A stretch of DNA of 64,000 nucleotides from an uncultured Lachnospiraceae bacterium (GCA_944380605.1 CALWIA010000021.1:1-64000), one strand, 5' to 3'; shown: positions 51,621 through 60,539, counted from the first letter of the stretch. Notes: generated by a model not told the origin, from the letters alone. A program made the numbers and translations.

Positions 51621-51830
51621 AGCCGCGCCTTCTTTCCGCCGCGCCGTACCTGGAGAAGATCCGGGCGCGGCGCTGTTTTTATCATATATATTTGGGAATG
51701 CGGCAGAAGATACCGGCCGTTTTCTTATATTCAGAAATTCCATGAAAGCCGGATTTGAATTGAAAAAAAGAAAAAAGATCGAGGTAAAAAGTATTAAAAA
51801 AATGGAATTTTTCGGCTGAAATGTACCAAC

Positions 51831-51862
51831 ATATGGCATAAAATACCGAAGATATGTCATAA
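51831..51862 (+). promoter_or_regulatory. direct repeat of a dyad, candidate MurR/RpiR operator
   Basis: ATATGGCATAA and ATATGTCATAA begin 21 bases apart, two turns of the helix. Each core (TATGNCATA) is itself a dyad. They stand immediately upstream of the promoter below. Confidence 0.6.
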
Positions 51863-51864
51863 TA

Positions 51865-51893
51865 TTGATAAAAATATTGCATCCACGTATCAT
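51865..51893 (+). promoter_or_regulatory. promoter of the MurR-MurQ operon
   Basis: TTGATA, a 17-base spacer, TATCAT, leaving a leader of about 14 bases with AAAGGAGA. The remainder of the 292-base space back to spmA (51621-51830) is AT-rich without other features that I can support. Confidence 0.6.
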
Positions 51894-51912
51894 AAAGGAA
51901 AGGAGAACCGAG

Positions 51913-52755
51913 ATGAAACATGTTCTGATGAGACTGCAGGAATATCAGAAACAGGCCAGCGCTTCGGAAAACAACGTGATCTGTTTTCTGCTGAACGAGG
52001 TGGAAACCGCCAGTGAACTGAGCGTGCACGAGCTGGCCCGCCGCACCTTTTCCTCTCCTTCGACGGTTATCCGGCTGTGCAAGAAAATCGGCTTCCGCGG
52101 CTACAAGGATTTCCGGAAGGCATTTCTGTATGAAGCCGCGATACGCAAGGAATCCGGGATGAAGCAGATGGAGGAAATCCGGCGGGAAGACAGTCTGGAA
52201 GAGATTGTCAACAAGGTTACGGTAAAGAATATCCTGTCGCTGGAAAATACGGTAAAGCTGGCAGATATGGAAATTCTGAAGCGGAGCGTGGACCTTCTGG
52301 AAAAAGCGGACGCCTTGTACCTGTTTGGAATGGGAGCCAGCCTTATGGTGGCCCAGGACGCTTACCTGAAGTTTCTGCGGGTACATAAGCCCTGTTTTAT
52401 CAGCGCGGATGTACACAGCCAGTACCTTCAGGCGATGAACGCGGGAAAAGGCAGCGCGGCCGTGATTTTGAGTTACTCCGGAAGAACGCAGGAAATGATC
52501 CGGTGCGCGGAGGAACTGAAGAAAAACGGGGTTCCGATCATTCTGATTTCCCGCTTTGGAGATTCTCCGCTGGCGCGTCTGGCAGACTGCAATCTGTCGG
52601 TAGCCGCGACGGAATACATTGTGAGAAGCGGCGCGATGTCCTCCCGTATTTCGCAGCTGAACATGATCGATATTCTGTATACGGCGTATATCAACCGGGA
52701 TTTTGAAGCCAATATGAAGAGACTGCAGCGGACACATATTAAAAAACAGGAGTGA
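51913..52755 (+). CDS. MurR/RpiR-family transcription regulator
   Basis: The protein has 280 residues. The N-terminal RpiR helix-turn-helix (about 1-77: SVHELARRTFSSPSTVIRLCKKIGFRGYKDFRK) is followed by a SIS sugar-phosphate-binding domain (about 125-255: LYLFGMGASLMVAQDAYLKFLR, then VILSYSGRTQEMI). The SIS domain of MurR binds MurNAc-6-phosphate, the substrate of the next enzyme. The gene is five bases ahead of murQ, which supports a MurR-like function. Confidence 0.85.
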   Translation: MKHVLMRLQEYQKQASASENNVICFLLNEVETASELSVHELARRTFSSPSTVIRLCKKIGFRGYKDFRKAFLYEAAIRKESGMKQMEEIRREDSLEEIVNKVTVKNILSLENTVKLADMEILKRSVDLLEKADALYLFGMGASLMVAQDAYLKFLRVHKPCFISADVHSQYLQAMNAGKGSAAVILSYSGRTQEMIRCAEELKKNGVPIILISRFGDSPLARLADCNLSVAATEYIVRSGAMSSRISQLNMIDILYTAYINRDFEANMKRLQRTHIKKQE

Positions 52756-52760
52756 AGGGA

Positions 52761-53678
52761 ATGCATGACAATTATTCGAAAATGGAAACAGAGAAAACCA
52801 ATCCGCGGACACAGCAGATTGATCTTTGCGGAACAGAAGAAATGGTTGCCATGATCAATCGGGAAGACGCTCTTGTGGCGGATGCGGTGCGGGAAGCGAT
52901 TCCGCAGATTGCCCGGGCGGTGGACTGCATGTTTGAAACGCTGAAAAACGGGGGACACGTGCTCTATGTGGGAGCGGGAACTTCCGGAAGGCTGGGCGTG
53001 CTGGACGCGTCGGAATGCATGCCGACGTTCGGCGTTGGAAGCGACATGATACAGGCGTGCATTGCCGGCGGAGACACGGCTCTGCGCTTCCCGGTGGAAG
53101 GCTGCGAAGACAATGCCCAGCAGGGCAGGGAAGAAATCGCGGCCCACGGCATTGGAGCCGGAGACGTGGTGATTGGCATCAGCGCCAGCGGAAGGGCTCC
53201 CTATGTGATCGGAGCCATGGAAGAGGCCAGAAAGCAGGGGGCGCGGACCGTAGCGGTGGTCAACAACCGGGAGAGCCGGATGAAAGCGTACGCGGACGTC
53301 TGCATTGAAGCGGTGACAGGACCAGAGGTCATCAGCGGCTCTACCAGAATGAAGGCAGGAACCGCGCAGAAAATGATACTGAATATGCTTTCCACCGCGT
53401 CGATGATCAAACTGGGAAAGGTCTATGGAAACCTGATGGTGGATCTGAAAGCTTCCAACCAGAAACTGGAAGACCGCGCGGAGCGCATTTTCTGCCGGGT
53501 AACGGGAAGGAGCCGGGAGGAAGCCAGACAATACCTGCAGGCGTCCGGGAAAAACAGCAAGCTGGCGATCCTGATGTGTCTGTCGGGACTGGACCGGACG
53601 AAGTCCGAGCGCATTCTGGAAGAATGCGGAGGTTTTCTGAGGCTGGCGCTGGAGCAGGCGAAGGAGGTGGGCTCTTGA
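52761..53678 (+). CDS. murQ: N-acetylmuramic acid 6-phosphate etherase
   Basis: A 305-residue SIS-fold etherase: TEKTNPRTQQIDL at the start, YVGAGTSGRLGVLDASECMPTFG, GCEDNAQQGREEI with the catalytic-type Glu, and the family signature VTGPEVISGSTRMKAGTAQKMILNMLST. It removes D-lactate from MurNAc-6-phosphate to give GlcNAc-6-phosphate, which enters amino-sugar metabolism in the cytoplasm. The stop overlaps the TTG start of the permease gene. Confidence 0.94.
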   Translation: MHDNYSKMETEKTNPRTQQIDLCGTEEMVAMINREDALVADAVREAIPQIARAVDCMFETLKNGGHVLYVGAGTSGRLGVLDASECMPTFGVGSDMIQACIAGGDTALRFPVEGCEDNAQQGREEIAAHGIGAGDVVIGISASGRAPYVIGAMEEARKQGARTVAVVNNRESRMKAYADVCIEAVTGPEVISGSTRMKAGTAQKMILNMLSTASMIKLGKVYGNLMVDLKASNQKLEDRAERIFCRVTGRSREEARQYLQASGKNSKLAILMCLSGLDRTKSERILEECGGFLRLALEQAKEVGS

Positions 53679-54634
53679 AACGAATCGGCATAAAGAAACG
53701 GCAGGAGCAGGCGGTTTTAAAACAGAAGCGCCCGCTGGGAAAACGAATCTGGAAGGCCAGATACGTGTACCTGATGATTCTGCCGGTAATCGTGTGGTTT
53801 GCGCTGTTTCAGTACTGGCCCATGGCCTGGCTGTCCATTTCTTTTTTTGACTACAACCTGTATCTGGGATTTGCCGGCAGTAAATTTGTAGGCCTTCAGA
53901 ACTTTATTGATTTTTTCACAGGCCTGGATTTCTGGCGGCTGATCCGCAATGTAGTTCTGATGAATCTGTATTCGCTGGCGGTGGCATTTCCCATGCCGAT
54001 TATCTTCGCGCTGTTTTTAAATGAGCTGAGAAATCAGAAAGTAAAGAAAGCGGTACAGACCGTCAGCTTTCTGCCGCATTTCATTTCCATGGTAGCCTTT
54101 GTCACGATTGTCACGGAATTTCTCTCGCCGGTCAACGGCGTGATGGCAGATATTTTCCGCTTCTTCGGAAAAGAGCCGATCTATTTTCTGGGTCAGGCCA
54201 AGTATTTTCGCTCCATCATGGTGTTCTCCGGCATGTGGCAGGAGACCGGCTACAACGCGATTGTTTATTTGTCAGCCATTACGGCGCTGGATATGAATTT
54301 ATATGAGGCGGCCATGGTGGACGGCGCCAATCGATGGAAACGGCTGATTCATGTGACGATTCCCGGGATTATGCCGACGGTGGTGGTTATGTTTATTCTG
54401 CGGATCGGTTCGCTGATCAACGCGAATTTTGAGAAAATGTACCTGTTTCAGAATTCCACCAACCTGGAAGTTTCCGAAGTGATTCAGACCTGGGTATACA
54501 AACGGGGCATGATCCGCTACGACTACAGTATGGGCACGACGGCGGGGCTGTTTAACGGGCTGGTAGCGCTGCTGCTGGTGATTATGGCCAACCGCCTCAG
54601 CAAACGGTATTCCGATTCGGCCGGCATCTGGTAA
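53675..54634 (+). CDS. ABC sugar permease, LplB type
   Basis: About 319 residues with six membrane segments. LplB-type family text: YLMILPVIVWFALFQYWPMAWLSISF, then GLQNFIDFFTG, and the EAA loop EAAMVDGANRWKRLIHVTIPGIMP. The start is TTG 53675, seven bases after AAGGAGG and overlapping the murQ stop. It pairs with the permease encoded next and the lipoprotein at 55565. No ATPase gene is in this operon, so it probably uses a shared MsmX/UgpC-type ATPase, for example the one at 59418 or one elsewhere. Confidence 0.85.
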   Translation: MKRIGIKKRQEQAVLKQKRPLGKRIWKARYVYLMILPVIVWFALFQYWPMAWLSISFFDYNLYLGFAGSKFVGLQNFIDFFTGLDFWRLIRNVVLMNLYSLAVAFPMPIIFALFLNELRNQKVKKAVQTVSFLPHFISMVAFVTIVTEFLSPVNGVMADIFRFFGKEPIYFLGQAKYFRSIMVFSGMWQETGYNAIVYLSAITALDMNLYEAAMVDGANRWKRLIHVTIPGIMPTVVVMFILRIGSLINANFEKMYLFQNSTNLEVSEVIQTWVYKRGMIRYDYSMGTTAGLFNGLVALLLVIMANRLSKRYSDSAGIW

Positions 54635-54646
54635 GGGGTGATGGAT

Positions 54647-55534
54647 ATGCTGCATAAAAAAATGAGCCGTATGGACTATATCGTCGAGGGGATTCTGATT
54701 GCGGTGGGAATTCTGATCTGTATCTGCATTCTGTATCCCATTATCAATATCCTTTCCATTTCCCTGAGCGCCGATGGGCCGGTGCTGCGCAACGAGGTGC
54801 GGCTGCTGCCCCGGGGTTTTACCCTGAAGGCTTACCGGGACGTATTGGTCAACAACGGCGTGCTGGGAGCATTTAAAAATTCACTGATCATATCGCTGGG
54901 CGGCTGCATGCTGAGCCTGTGCGCCACGTATCTGGCGGCGTATCCGGTGGCGTGCTGTGAGTTTCCCGGCAAGAAAATCTACAACATATTTGTGTTGATT
55001 CCCATGTGGTTTCAGGGAGGCATGATACCTTCCTACATCTGCATCCAGAAACTGGGACTGTTAAACAGCTACTGGTCGCTGATCCTCAGCGCGCTGATTT
55101 CTTCGTACCATGTGCTGATTCTCATCAGCTTTCTGCGGGGAATCCCCAGCGAACTGTTGGAATCCGCCCGGATCGATGGCGCCAGCGAACTGAAAATCAT
55201 GGTACAGGTGGTGGCTCCGCTGTCAAAAGCCGCGTTTGCTACCATAGCGCTATGGGTCATCGCCAGCCACTGGAACGCGTACTTCGGTCCGCTTCTGTAT
55301 ATTACGGAATCCAGCAAATACACGCTGCAGCAGGTGCTGCGGGAAATTGTGCTGGAGGCCAACGCGCTGCAGTTCGATATGGCCACGGCCCGGCCCGGCC
55401 AGCCTTCCATCAACCTGGCGGACCAGGTGCGGTACGCGGTGCTGATCGTATCGATGATTCCCATGATGGCGATTTACCCGTTTGTCCAGAAGTACTTTGT
55501 AAAAGGCGTTACACTGGGAGCAGTGAAGGGATAA
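54647..55534 (+). CDS. ABC sugar permease, LplC type
   Basis: About 295 residues with six membrane segments: VEGILIAVGILICICILYPIINILSISLS, then LPRGFTLKAYRDVL, and the EAA loop ESARIDGASELKIMVQVVAPLSKA. It ends FVQKYFVKGVTLGAVKG, the standard C-terminus of LplC/UgpE-like permeases. ATG 54647 is preferred because AAGGGG lies eight bases upstream; GTG 54638 and ATG 54641 are in frame and closer to that site. Confidence 0.85.
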   Translation: MLHKKMSRMDYIVEGILIAVGILICICILYPIINILSISLSADGPVLRNEVRLLPRGFTLKAYRDVLVNNGVLGAFKNSLIISLGGCMLSLCATYLAAYPVACCEFPGKKIYNIFVLIPMWFQGGMIPSYICIQKLGLLNSYWSLILSALISSYHVLILISFLRGIPSELLESARIDGASELKIMVQVVAPLSKAAFATIALWVIASHWNAYFGPLLYITESSKYTLQQVLREIVLEANALQFDMATARPGQPSINLADQVRYAVLIVSMIPMMAIYPFVQKYFVKGVTLGAVKG

Positions 55535-55564
55535 AATGCAACATAATGTAAAGGAGGAAAAAGC

Positions 55565-57136
55565 ATGAGACGAAAAATCTATGGAAGAGTGATGGCGGCG
55601 GTTTTGGCGGCGGCTTTGCTGACAGCAGGATGCGGCAGCGGCACGCAGGAAACCCAGGAAAGCGGCACGGCAGCACAACAGGAAACGGGTCAGGAGGAGA
55701 GCGCCGGCTCGAAGGAGTTCAGCTATTTCGGCGCGATATGGAGCCCGTATCAGGAAACCAGCCCGATTTTTGACGAATTGATGGAGCGCACCGGCATTAC
55801 GGTGGATTTTGAATGGGTGAACGAAGATGGACTGGACACCCTTCTGGCCTCGAAGGTGGCGGCGCAGGATCTGCCGGATGTGATCAGCGGAGGCACCAAG
55901 GCTCCGGCGGCGATTAACGATCTGATCAGTCAGGGCCTGATTGTGCCCATTACAGATTATCTGGACAATGAACTGGCAAATTACGGCCGTCTGCTGACAG
56001 AAGAAGACCGGCTGTATCTGACGTACCAGGACGACGGAGAAATCTATGGATTCGGTCTGGTTATGGACGTTCCGCAGACCTTCAGCACCATGATACGGAC
56101 CGACTGGCTGGAACGGGTAGGACTGGATATACCGGAAACCTGGGACGACTGGATGGAAGTGTGGAGAGCCTTTAAGACGCAGGACGCCAACGGAAACGGC
56201 AATCCCAACGACGAAGTGCCCTTCGGCTTCAATTATGATATGATTAAACTGATGATGAACGTATTCGGCATCAACAGCAACGGCGAATTTTCCGTTGTGG
56301 ATGGAGAATATGTCTACGATCCGGAACACCCTAATTATGAGCTGTTTCTGGATACCATGCGGCAGATGTACGAGGAAGGCCTGCTGCCTCAGGATTTTGT
56401 AACCACGGCCGGCACGGACTTTAATACCCTGGGCGCCAGCAATACCCTGGGAAGCCTGATCGGCTATGCGGAATACGCGAAAAACTACACGGTATCCTGC
56501 CGGGAACTGGATGAAAACGCGTTTTACCAGTGCGTGGTGCCGATTCAGGGACCGACCGGCACCCAGAGCATTCCCGCCCGGGCCAAGGTAACCGGAAGCG
56601 CCTATATTACCGTCGCGGCCATTGAAAACGGACACCTGCAGAACGTGCTGGATTTCTTCAACTACGTATACAGCGACGAGGGAATTGAACTGACCAACTA
56701 CGGCATGGAAGGGGAGTTCTGCGAGATGGTGGACGGCAGCCCGATGATCAAGGCTCCCTATAATGAAAGCTTCGCGGTCGCAAGAGAAGAGGGCCTGATT
56801 CCTTCTACCATACCGTTCTGCTTCACGGAAGATTCCTACATGCAGATTCTTACCGGCGGCCTGTCCTATGAAGAACTGGACGACGCGGGGCAGACGTTTA
56901 TGGACGGCCTGACCATCAATAAACCGTATTACTATACGGAACCGGCCATTCTACAGACAGCCAGCTATGTGGAATGCTTCGACCTTCGGGAGCAGCAGGT
57001 ATCGCTGAGAGACCGCTACATCATGGGCCAGATTTCCAAAGAGGAATACAGCACCCAGTATCAGGCGCTGAAAGACGCAGGACTGGGACAGATGATCGAA
57101 GATGTCAAAGCGGCTTATACAGAGATGACACAGTAG
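55565..57136 (+). CDS. ABC sugar-binding lipoprotein, LplA type
   Basis: The protein has 523 residues. The signal peptide ends in a lipobox (LLTAGC, Cys23). A type 1 extracellular solute-binding fold of the larger LplA family follows: LPDVISGGTKAPAAINDLISQGLIVPITDYL, then WLERVGLDIPETWDDWMEVWRAFKTQDANGNGNPNDEVPF, a calcium-site-like DANGNGNPND segment near 205-214. It probably captures a peptidoglycan-derived saccharide, judged by murQ and namZ on either side. The family otherwise serves oligosaccharides, so the ligand is inferred from context only. Confidence 0.85.
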   Translation: MRRKIYGRVMAAVLAAALLTAGCGSGTQETQESGTAAQQETGQEESAGSKEFSYFGAIWSPYQETSPIFDELMERTGITVDFEWVNEDGLDTLLASKVAAQDLPDVISGGTKAPAAINDLISQGLIVPITDYLDNELANYGRLLTEEDRLYLTYQDDGEIYGFGLVMDVPQTFSTMIRTDWLERVGLDIPETWDDWMEVWRAFKTQDANGNGNPNDEVPFGFNYDMIKLMMNVFGINSNGEFSVVDGEYVYDPEHPNYELFLDTMRQMYEEGLLPQDFVTTAGTDFNTLGASNTLGSLIGYAEYAKNYTVSCRELDENAFYQCVVPIQGPTGTQSIPARAKVTGSAYITVAAIENGHLQNVLDFFNYVYSDEGIELTNYGMEGEFCEMVDGSPMIKAPYNESFAVAREEGLIPSTIPFCFTEDSYMQILTGGLSYEELDDAGQTFMDGLTINKPYYYTEPAILQTASYVECFDLREQQVSLRDRYIMGQISKEEYSTQYQALKDAGLGQMIEDVKAAYTEMTQ

Positions 57137-57151
57137 ACAGATGAGACAGCG

Positions 57152-57178
57152 GCGGGGCGCGGACGGTCCGCGTCCCGC
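57152..57178 (+). other. 13-bp intercistronic hairpin before namZ
   Basis: GCGGGGCGCGGAC pairs with GTCCGCGTCCCGC (one G-T), leaving a one-base spacer, then the ribosome site AGGAGGGC. It has no T run. Such stems often protect the 3' end of a binding-protein mRNA and lower expression of the genes behind it. Confidence 0.75.
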
Positions 57179-57189
57179 AGGAGGGCAAA

Positions 57190-58377
57190 ATGAAGACGGT
57201 ACTGGGACTGGATCGGATTGGGGAATTTGCTTCCATGTTCAAAGGGAAACGAATCGGCCTGATCACCAATTCTTCCGGCGTAGATTCGCGGTGGCGGACC
57301 AATGTGGAGGTTTTCACCGACGCGGGATTTGCCATAACGCGGATTTTTACTCCGGAGCACGGCATGTATGGGAAGCGGGCGGCAAGACCGGTGGAGGACG
57401 ATGTGTATCCGGGATACGCGATTCCCATGGTATCTTTATTCGGAAAGAAGCAGAGGCCGGAAGCCGGACAGCTGCAGGATCTGGACCTGCTGGTATACGA
57501 CATCCAGGACGTGGGACTGCGGTACTATACGTATATTTACACCATGACCTACTGCATGGAAGCGGCGGCACAGCAGGGAATCCCTTTTGTGGTGCTGGAC
57601 AGGCCCAACCCCCTGGGCAACCGGATCGTCAGCGGCGGCAGAATCCGACCGGAACTGCGTTCGTTTATCGGAGATTATGAACTGCCGGTGCGGTACGGCC
57701 TGACCTGCGGAGAACTGGGCCGGTATTTTCTGCGGTACAAAGGAATTTCCATGGATTACCGGGTCATAGCCATGGAACACTACACCCGGGATATGTACTA
57801 CAGCGATACCGGACAGCTGTGGAATATTCCCTCGCCGGCGCTGACGGATTTTGAAAGTACTATCTGCTACTGCGGCGGCTGCTTCGCGGGCGCCACTTCC
57901 TTAAGCGATGGACGGGGCAGTCCGGAGCCGTTCCGGATGTACGGAGCGCCTTATGTGGATATGCGCCGGCTGTATCAGGAGATGAAGCGGGAGGCGGCGC
58001 AGGAAGATGTGGTTTTCCGTGAGAGGGCCTTTATTCCTACAGAAGGGGTTTACCAGGGCCAGGTGTGCTTCGGGCTGGAATTTGCTCCGCTGCGCAAAGA
58101 CCTGGATTTTCTTCCGACGGCGCTGACGCTGCTGCGCCAGACGGCGCGGATGTATCCGGAAGCGTTTACCCTGCGGGACGGAGAAGCGGGAGAAAAACAC
58201 CTGTCCTATCAGACGGGAAGCTGGAAAACGGAGCAGTATCTGAACGGAGCGGTGACGCGGAAAGAACTGCTGGAAGAGTGGGAGACCCAGAGCGCCGCGT
58301 TTGCAAAAGAAGCGGAACCGGTCCGGATTTATACATCACGGGAGGAAGAACATCATGAAATTATCTACGACCGTTAA
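57190..58377 (+). CDS. namZ: exo-beta-N-acetylmuramidase, NamZ (DUF1343) family
   Basis: The protein has 395 residues. DUF1343 text: IGLITNSSGVDSRWRTNVEVF, the conserved TPEHGMYG, LVYDIQDVGLRYYTYIYTM, LDRPNPLGN and NIPSPALTDF. The Bacillus member (YbbC/NamZ) removes MurNAc from the non-reducing end of peptidoglycan glycans. There is no signal peptide: the protein starts MKTVLGLDRIGEF, so it should work in the cytoplasm on an imported fragment. This fits the ABC importer and MurQ in the same operon. The end overlaps the next gene by 23 bases. Confidence 0.88.
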   Translation: MKTVLGLDRIGEFASMFKGKRIGLITNSSGVDSRWRTNVEVFTDAGFAITRIFTPEHGMYGKRAARPVEDDVYPGYAIPMVSLFGKKQRPEAGQLQDLDLLVYDIQDVGLRYYTYIYTMTYCMEAAAQQGIPFVVLDRPNPLGNRIVSGGRIRPELRSFIGDYELPVRYGLTCGELGRYFLRYKGISMDYRVIAMEHYTRDMYYSDTGQLWNIPSPALTDFESTICYCGGCFAGATSLSDGRGSPEPFRMYGAPYVDMRRLYQEMKREAAQEDVVFRERAFIPTEGVYQGQVCFGLEFAPLRKDLDFLPTALTLLRQTARMYPEAFTLRDGEAGEKHLSYQTGSWKTEQYLNGAVTRKELLEEWETQSAAFAKEAEPVRIYTSREEEHHEIIYDR

Positions 58378-59236
58378 TTTCTTTATCTATGACGACGATG
58401 GAAGCTATGAGGCGTACAAAGAGGATCTGCGCCATTACGCAGCCGTAGGCTATCAGGCGCTGGACGCGATTTTCTGCCAGGCTGACGCGGCAGGTTCTCC
58501 GCTGCGCACGGCAAAGTGGATGGACTGGGCGAAGACGGTAAAAGAGGAGGCAGACCGGCTGGGGATTACGTTTGTACAGACGCACCTGCCGTTTTACAAT
58601 TTCTGCGATCCCATCACAGGCATCCAGGCCGACACAGAAGAAATTCTGGAAAAAGCCATTGTCTGCACGAAAATCCTGGGGGCCAAATGGACGGTGGCGC
58701 ACCCGGGCACGGATTATGGTTCCAGCCTGATGGAGGCCAGCCGGAGAAAAAATCTGGAATATTTTTCGAAACGGCTGGAGCTGGCGGAAAAACATGACGT
58801 GGGGATCTGCATTGAAAACATGGCGGATTTTCCGGGACAGGGATTCAAACGGAATTACGGAGGCGCGGTGGAACCGCTCTGCGAACTGGTCGACACGCTT
58901 TCGGAAAAATTCGGCAATGCAGGCGTGTGCTGGGATTTCGGCCACGCGAATCTGATGTACCCGGATCAGGCAGCCTGCCTGCGCTATGTGGGCGGCCGTC
59001 TGAAGGTGACCCATGTACACGACAACAACGGAACCTATGATGAACACCGTCCGCCTTATATGGGAACGGTAAACTGGGAAGCGGTTCTTCCGGTTCTCAA
59101 AGAAATCGGCTATGAAGGCGACTTCAGCTTCGAAGTAAGGAGAATGGGGCCCCAGGTTCCCAGATGGGTAAGCGATTCGCTGTGGGCGCATCTGCTGAAC
59201 GTAGGAAAGCACCTGATGGCGCTGACCGGACTGTAA
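58355..59236 (+). CDS. TIM-barrel sugar isomerase/epimerase-like protein
   Basis: A 293-residue AP-endonuclease-2-like (xylose-isomerase-like) TIM barrel. Metal-site residues are recognisable: VQTHLPFYNF, AHPGTDYGS, IENMADFPG, WDFGHANLM, THVHDNNGTYDEHRPPYMGTVNW and FSFEVRR. The GGAGGAAG site lies within namZ, so translation is coupled. Members isomerise or epimerise sugars or act on related carbonyl compounds. No specific reaction can be read, but the place suggests a step in peptidoglycan-sugar breakdown. A terminator follows. Confidence 0.8.
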   Translation: MKLSTTVNFFIYDDDGSYEAYKEDLRHYAAVGYQALDAIFCQADAAGSPLRTAKWMDWAKTVKEEADRLGITFVQTHLPFYNFCDPITGIQADTEEILEKAIVCTKILGAKWTVAHPGTDYGSSLMEASRRKNLEYFSKRLELAEKHDVGICIENMADFPGQGFKRNYGGAVEPLCELVDTLSEKFGNAGVCWDFGHANLMYPDQAACLRYVGGRLKVTHVHDNNGTYDEHRPPYMGTVNWEAVLPVLKEIGYEGDFSFEVRRMGPQVPRWVSDSLWAHLLNVGKHLMALTGL

Positions 59237-59257
59237 AAGTGCATATGATGTAAAAAA

Positions 59258-59299
59258 CATCCGCGGAGTCCACTGGATTTTACGCGGATGCTTTTTTTT
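59258..59299 (+). terminator. terminator of the MurNAc-salvage operon
   Basis: CATCCGCG pairs with CGCGGATG and is followed by C and eight T. The next 118 bases contain a TATAAT (59358-59363) without a good -35, probably part of the promoter of the following operon. Confidence 0.92.
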
Positions 59300-59417
59300 G
59301 CCAAAAGCCTAACAAAAATTTAACAGTTGGACGGCGGAGGATTTTACAGACCCCCAATATAATCAATCCCGAAAAAAGGAAAGCACCTGTTTAAAAAACG
59401 CAAAACGAGGGAGAGAT

Positions 59418-60539
59418 ATGTCGGAAATTGTTCTAAAGAATGTCTGCAAGACCTATGACAAAAAGCAGTACGTGGTAAAGGATTTTTCACTGACCATCGA
59501 GGACGGAGAATTTGTAATCTTTGTAGGGCCGTCCGGCTGCGGCAAATCTACGACGCTTCGCATGATTGCGGGACTGGAGGATATTTCCAGCGGAGAACTC
59601 TGGATCGACGGCCAGCTGTGCAATTACGTAGAACCGCAGGAACGGGATCTGTCTATGGTATTTCAGAATTACGCGCTGTATCCCAACATGAATGTATACG
59701 ACAACCTGGCATTTTCTTTACAGATTCGTAAAATTCCCAAGCATGAAATTGACAAAAAAGTACACGAGACCGCCAAAATGCTGGGTATCGACCACCTGCT
59801 GAAGCGGCGTCCCGCCCAGCTGTCCGGAGGACAGAAACAGAGGGTGGCCATTGGAAGCGCCATTATGCGCAAACCCAAGGCCTTTCTCATGGATGAGCCG
59901 CTGTCCAACCTGGACGCCAAGCTGCGGACGCAGATGCGGGTGGAACTGGCGGAACTGCACAAAAAGCTGGACACCATTATGATTTACGTGACCCATGACC
60001 AGACGGAGGCCATGACGCTGGGAACCAAGATCGTGGTTTTAAACGGCGGATACATCCAGCAGGTGGCCAGACCCAGAGAGATTTATGAGGATCCGGTGAA
60101 TTTGTTTGTAGCTGGCTTTATCGGCTCTCCTACCATGAACTTTTTTGAAGGAACCATTGAAAAAGACGGAGAACACACGGTGTTCCGCGCCAAAAACGGA
60201 ACGGCGCTGAAGGTGCCGGCGGCCAGGGCGGCGGTCCTGTCCGGCTATGCCGGGAAAAAGGTGGTTATGGGAATCCGGTCGGAAGATTTCCATGACGTCC
60301 GAGAGACCGGCGCTGACGCGGAGAACCGGATCCGGGGCAGAGTGACCGCCAGGGAGCTGCTGGGAGCCGAGAGCATGTACTGGCTGGAAAACGGAGCGGA
60401 TGAATTTGCCGCGAAGCTGCCGGTGACCCTGTCCGAACGGGTGGGGGACAGCCTGGAAGTGGCGGCGGATATGAGCCGGGCTCATTTCTTTGACGGAGAA
60501 ACGGAAAACAACATTTTTTACGCGGGAGGTCAGCAATGA
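59418..60539 (+). CDS. ugpC: ABC transporter ATPase, UgpC/MsmX family
   Basis: The protein has 373 residues. The Walker A motif GPSGCGKST (37-45), Q-loop region VFQNYALYP, signature LSGGQKQR and Walker B FLMDEPLSNLDAK are complete, followed by a C-terminal OB-type (TOBE) domain (about 235-373) typical of sugar importers. It powers the permeases encoded next; this family can also serve several importers, perhaps including the Lpl-type one upstream. The stop overlaps the permease start (ATGA). Confidence 0.9.
   Translation: MSEIVLKNVCKTYDKKQYVVKDFSLTIEDGEFVIFVGPSGCGKSTTLRMIAGLEDISSGELWIDGQLCNYVEPQERDLSMVFQNYALYPNMNVYDNLAFSLQIRKIPKHEIDKKVHETAKMLGIDHLLKRRPAQLSGGQKQRVAIGSAIMRKPKAFLMDEPLSNLDAKLRTQMRVELAELHKKLDTIMIYVTHDQTEAMTLGTKIVVLNGGYIQQVARPREIYEDPVNLFVAGFIGSPTMNFFEGTIEKDGEHTVFRAKNGTALKVPAARAAVLSGYAGKKVVMGIRSEDFHDVRETGADAENRIRGRVTARELLGAESMYWLENGADEFAAKLPVTLSERVGDSLEVAADMSRAHFFDGETENNIFYAGGQQ

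Noticed and set aside
59350..59378. SigI-like element ACCCCC ... CGAA before the Ugp-type operon
   Set aside because: The spacing between the C box and CGAA is 14 bases, not the 19 seen at the two sigI-operon sites, and a TATAAT lies within it.
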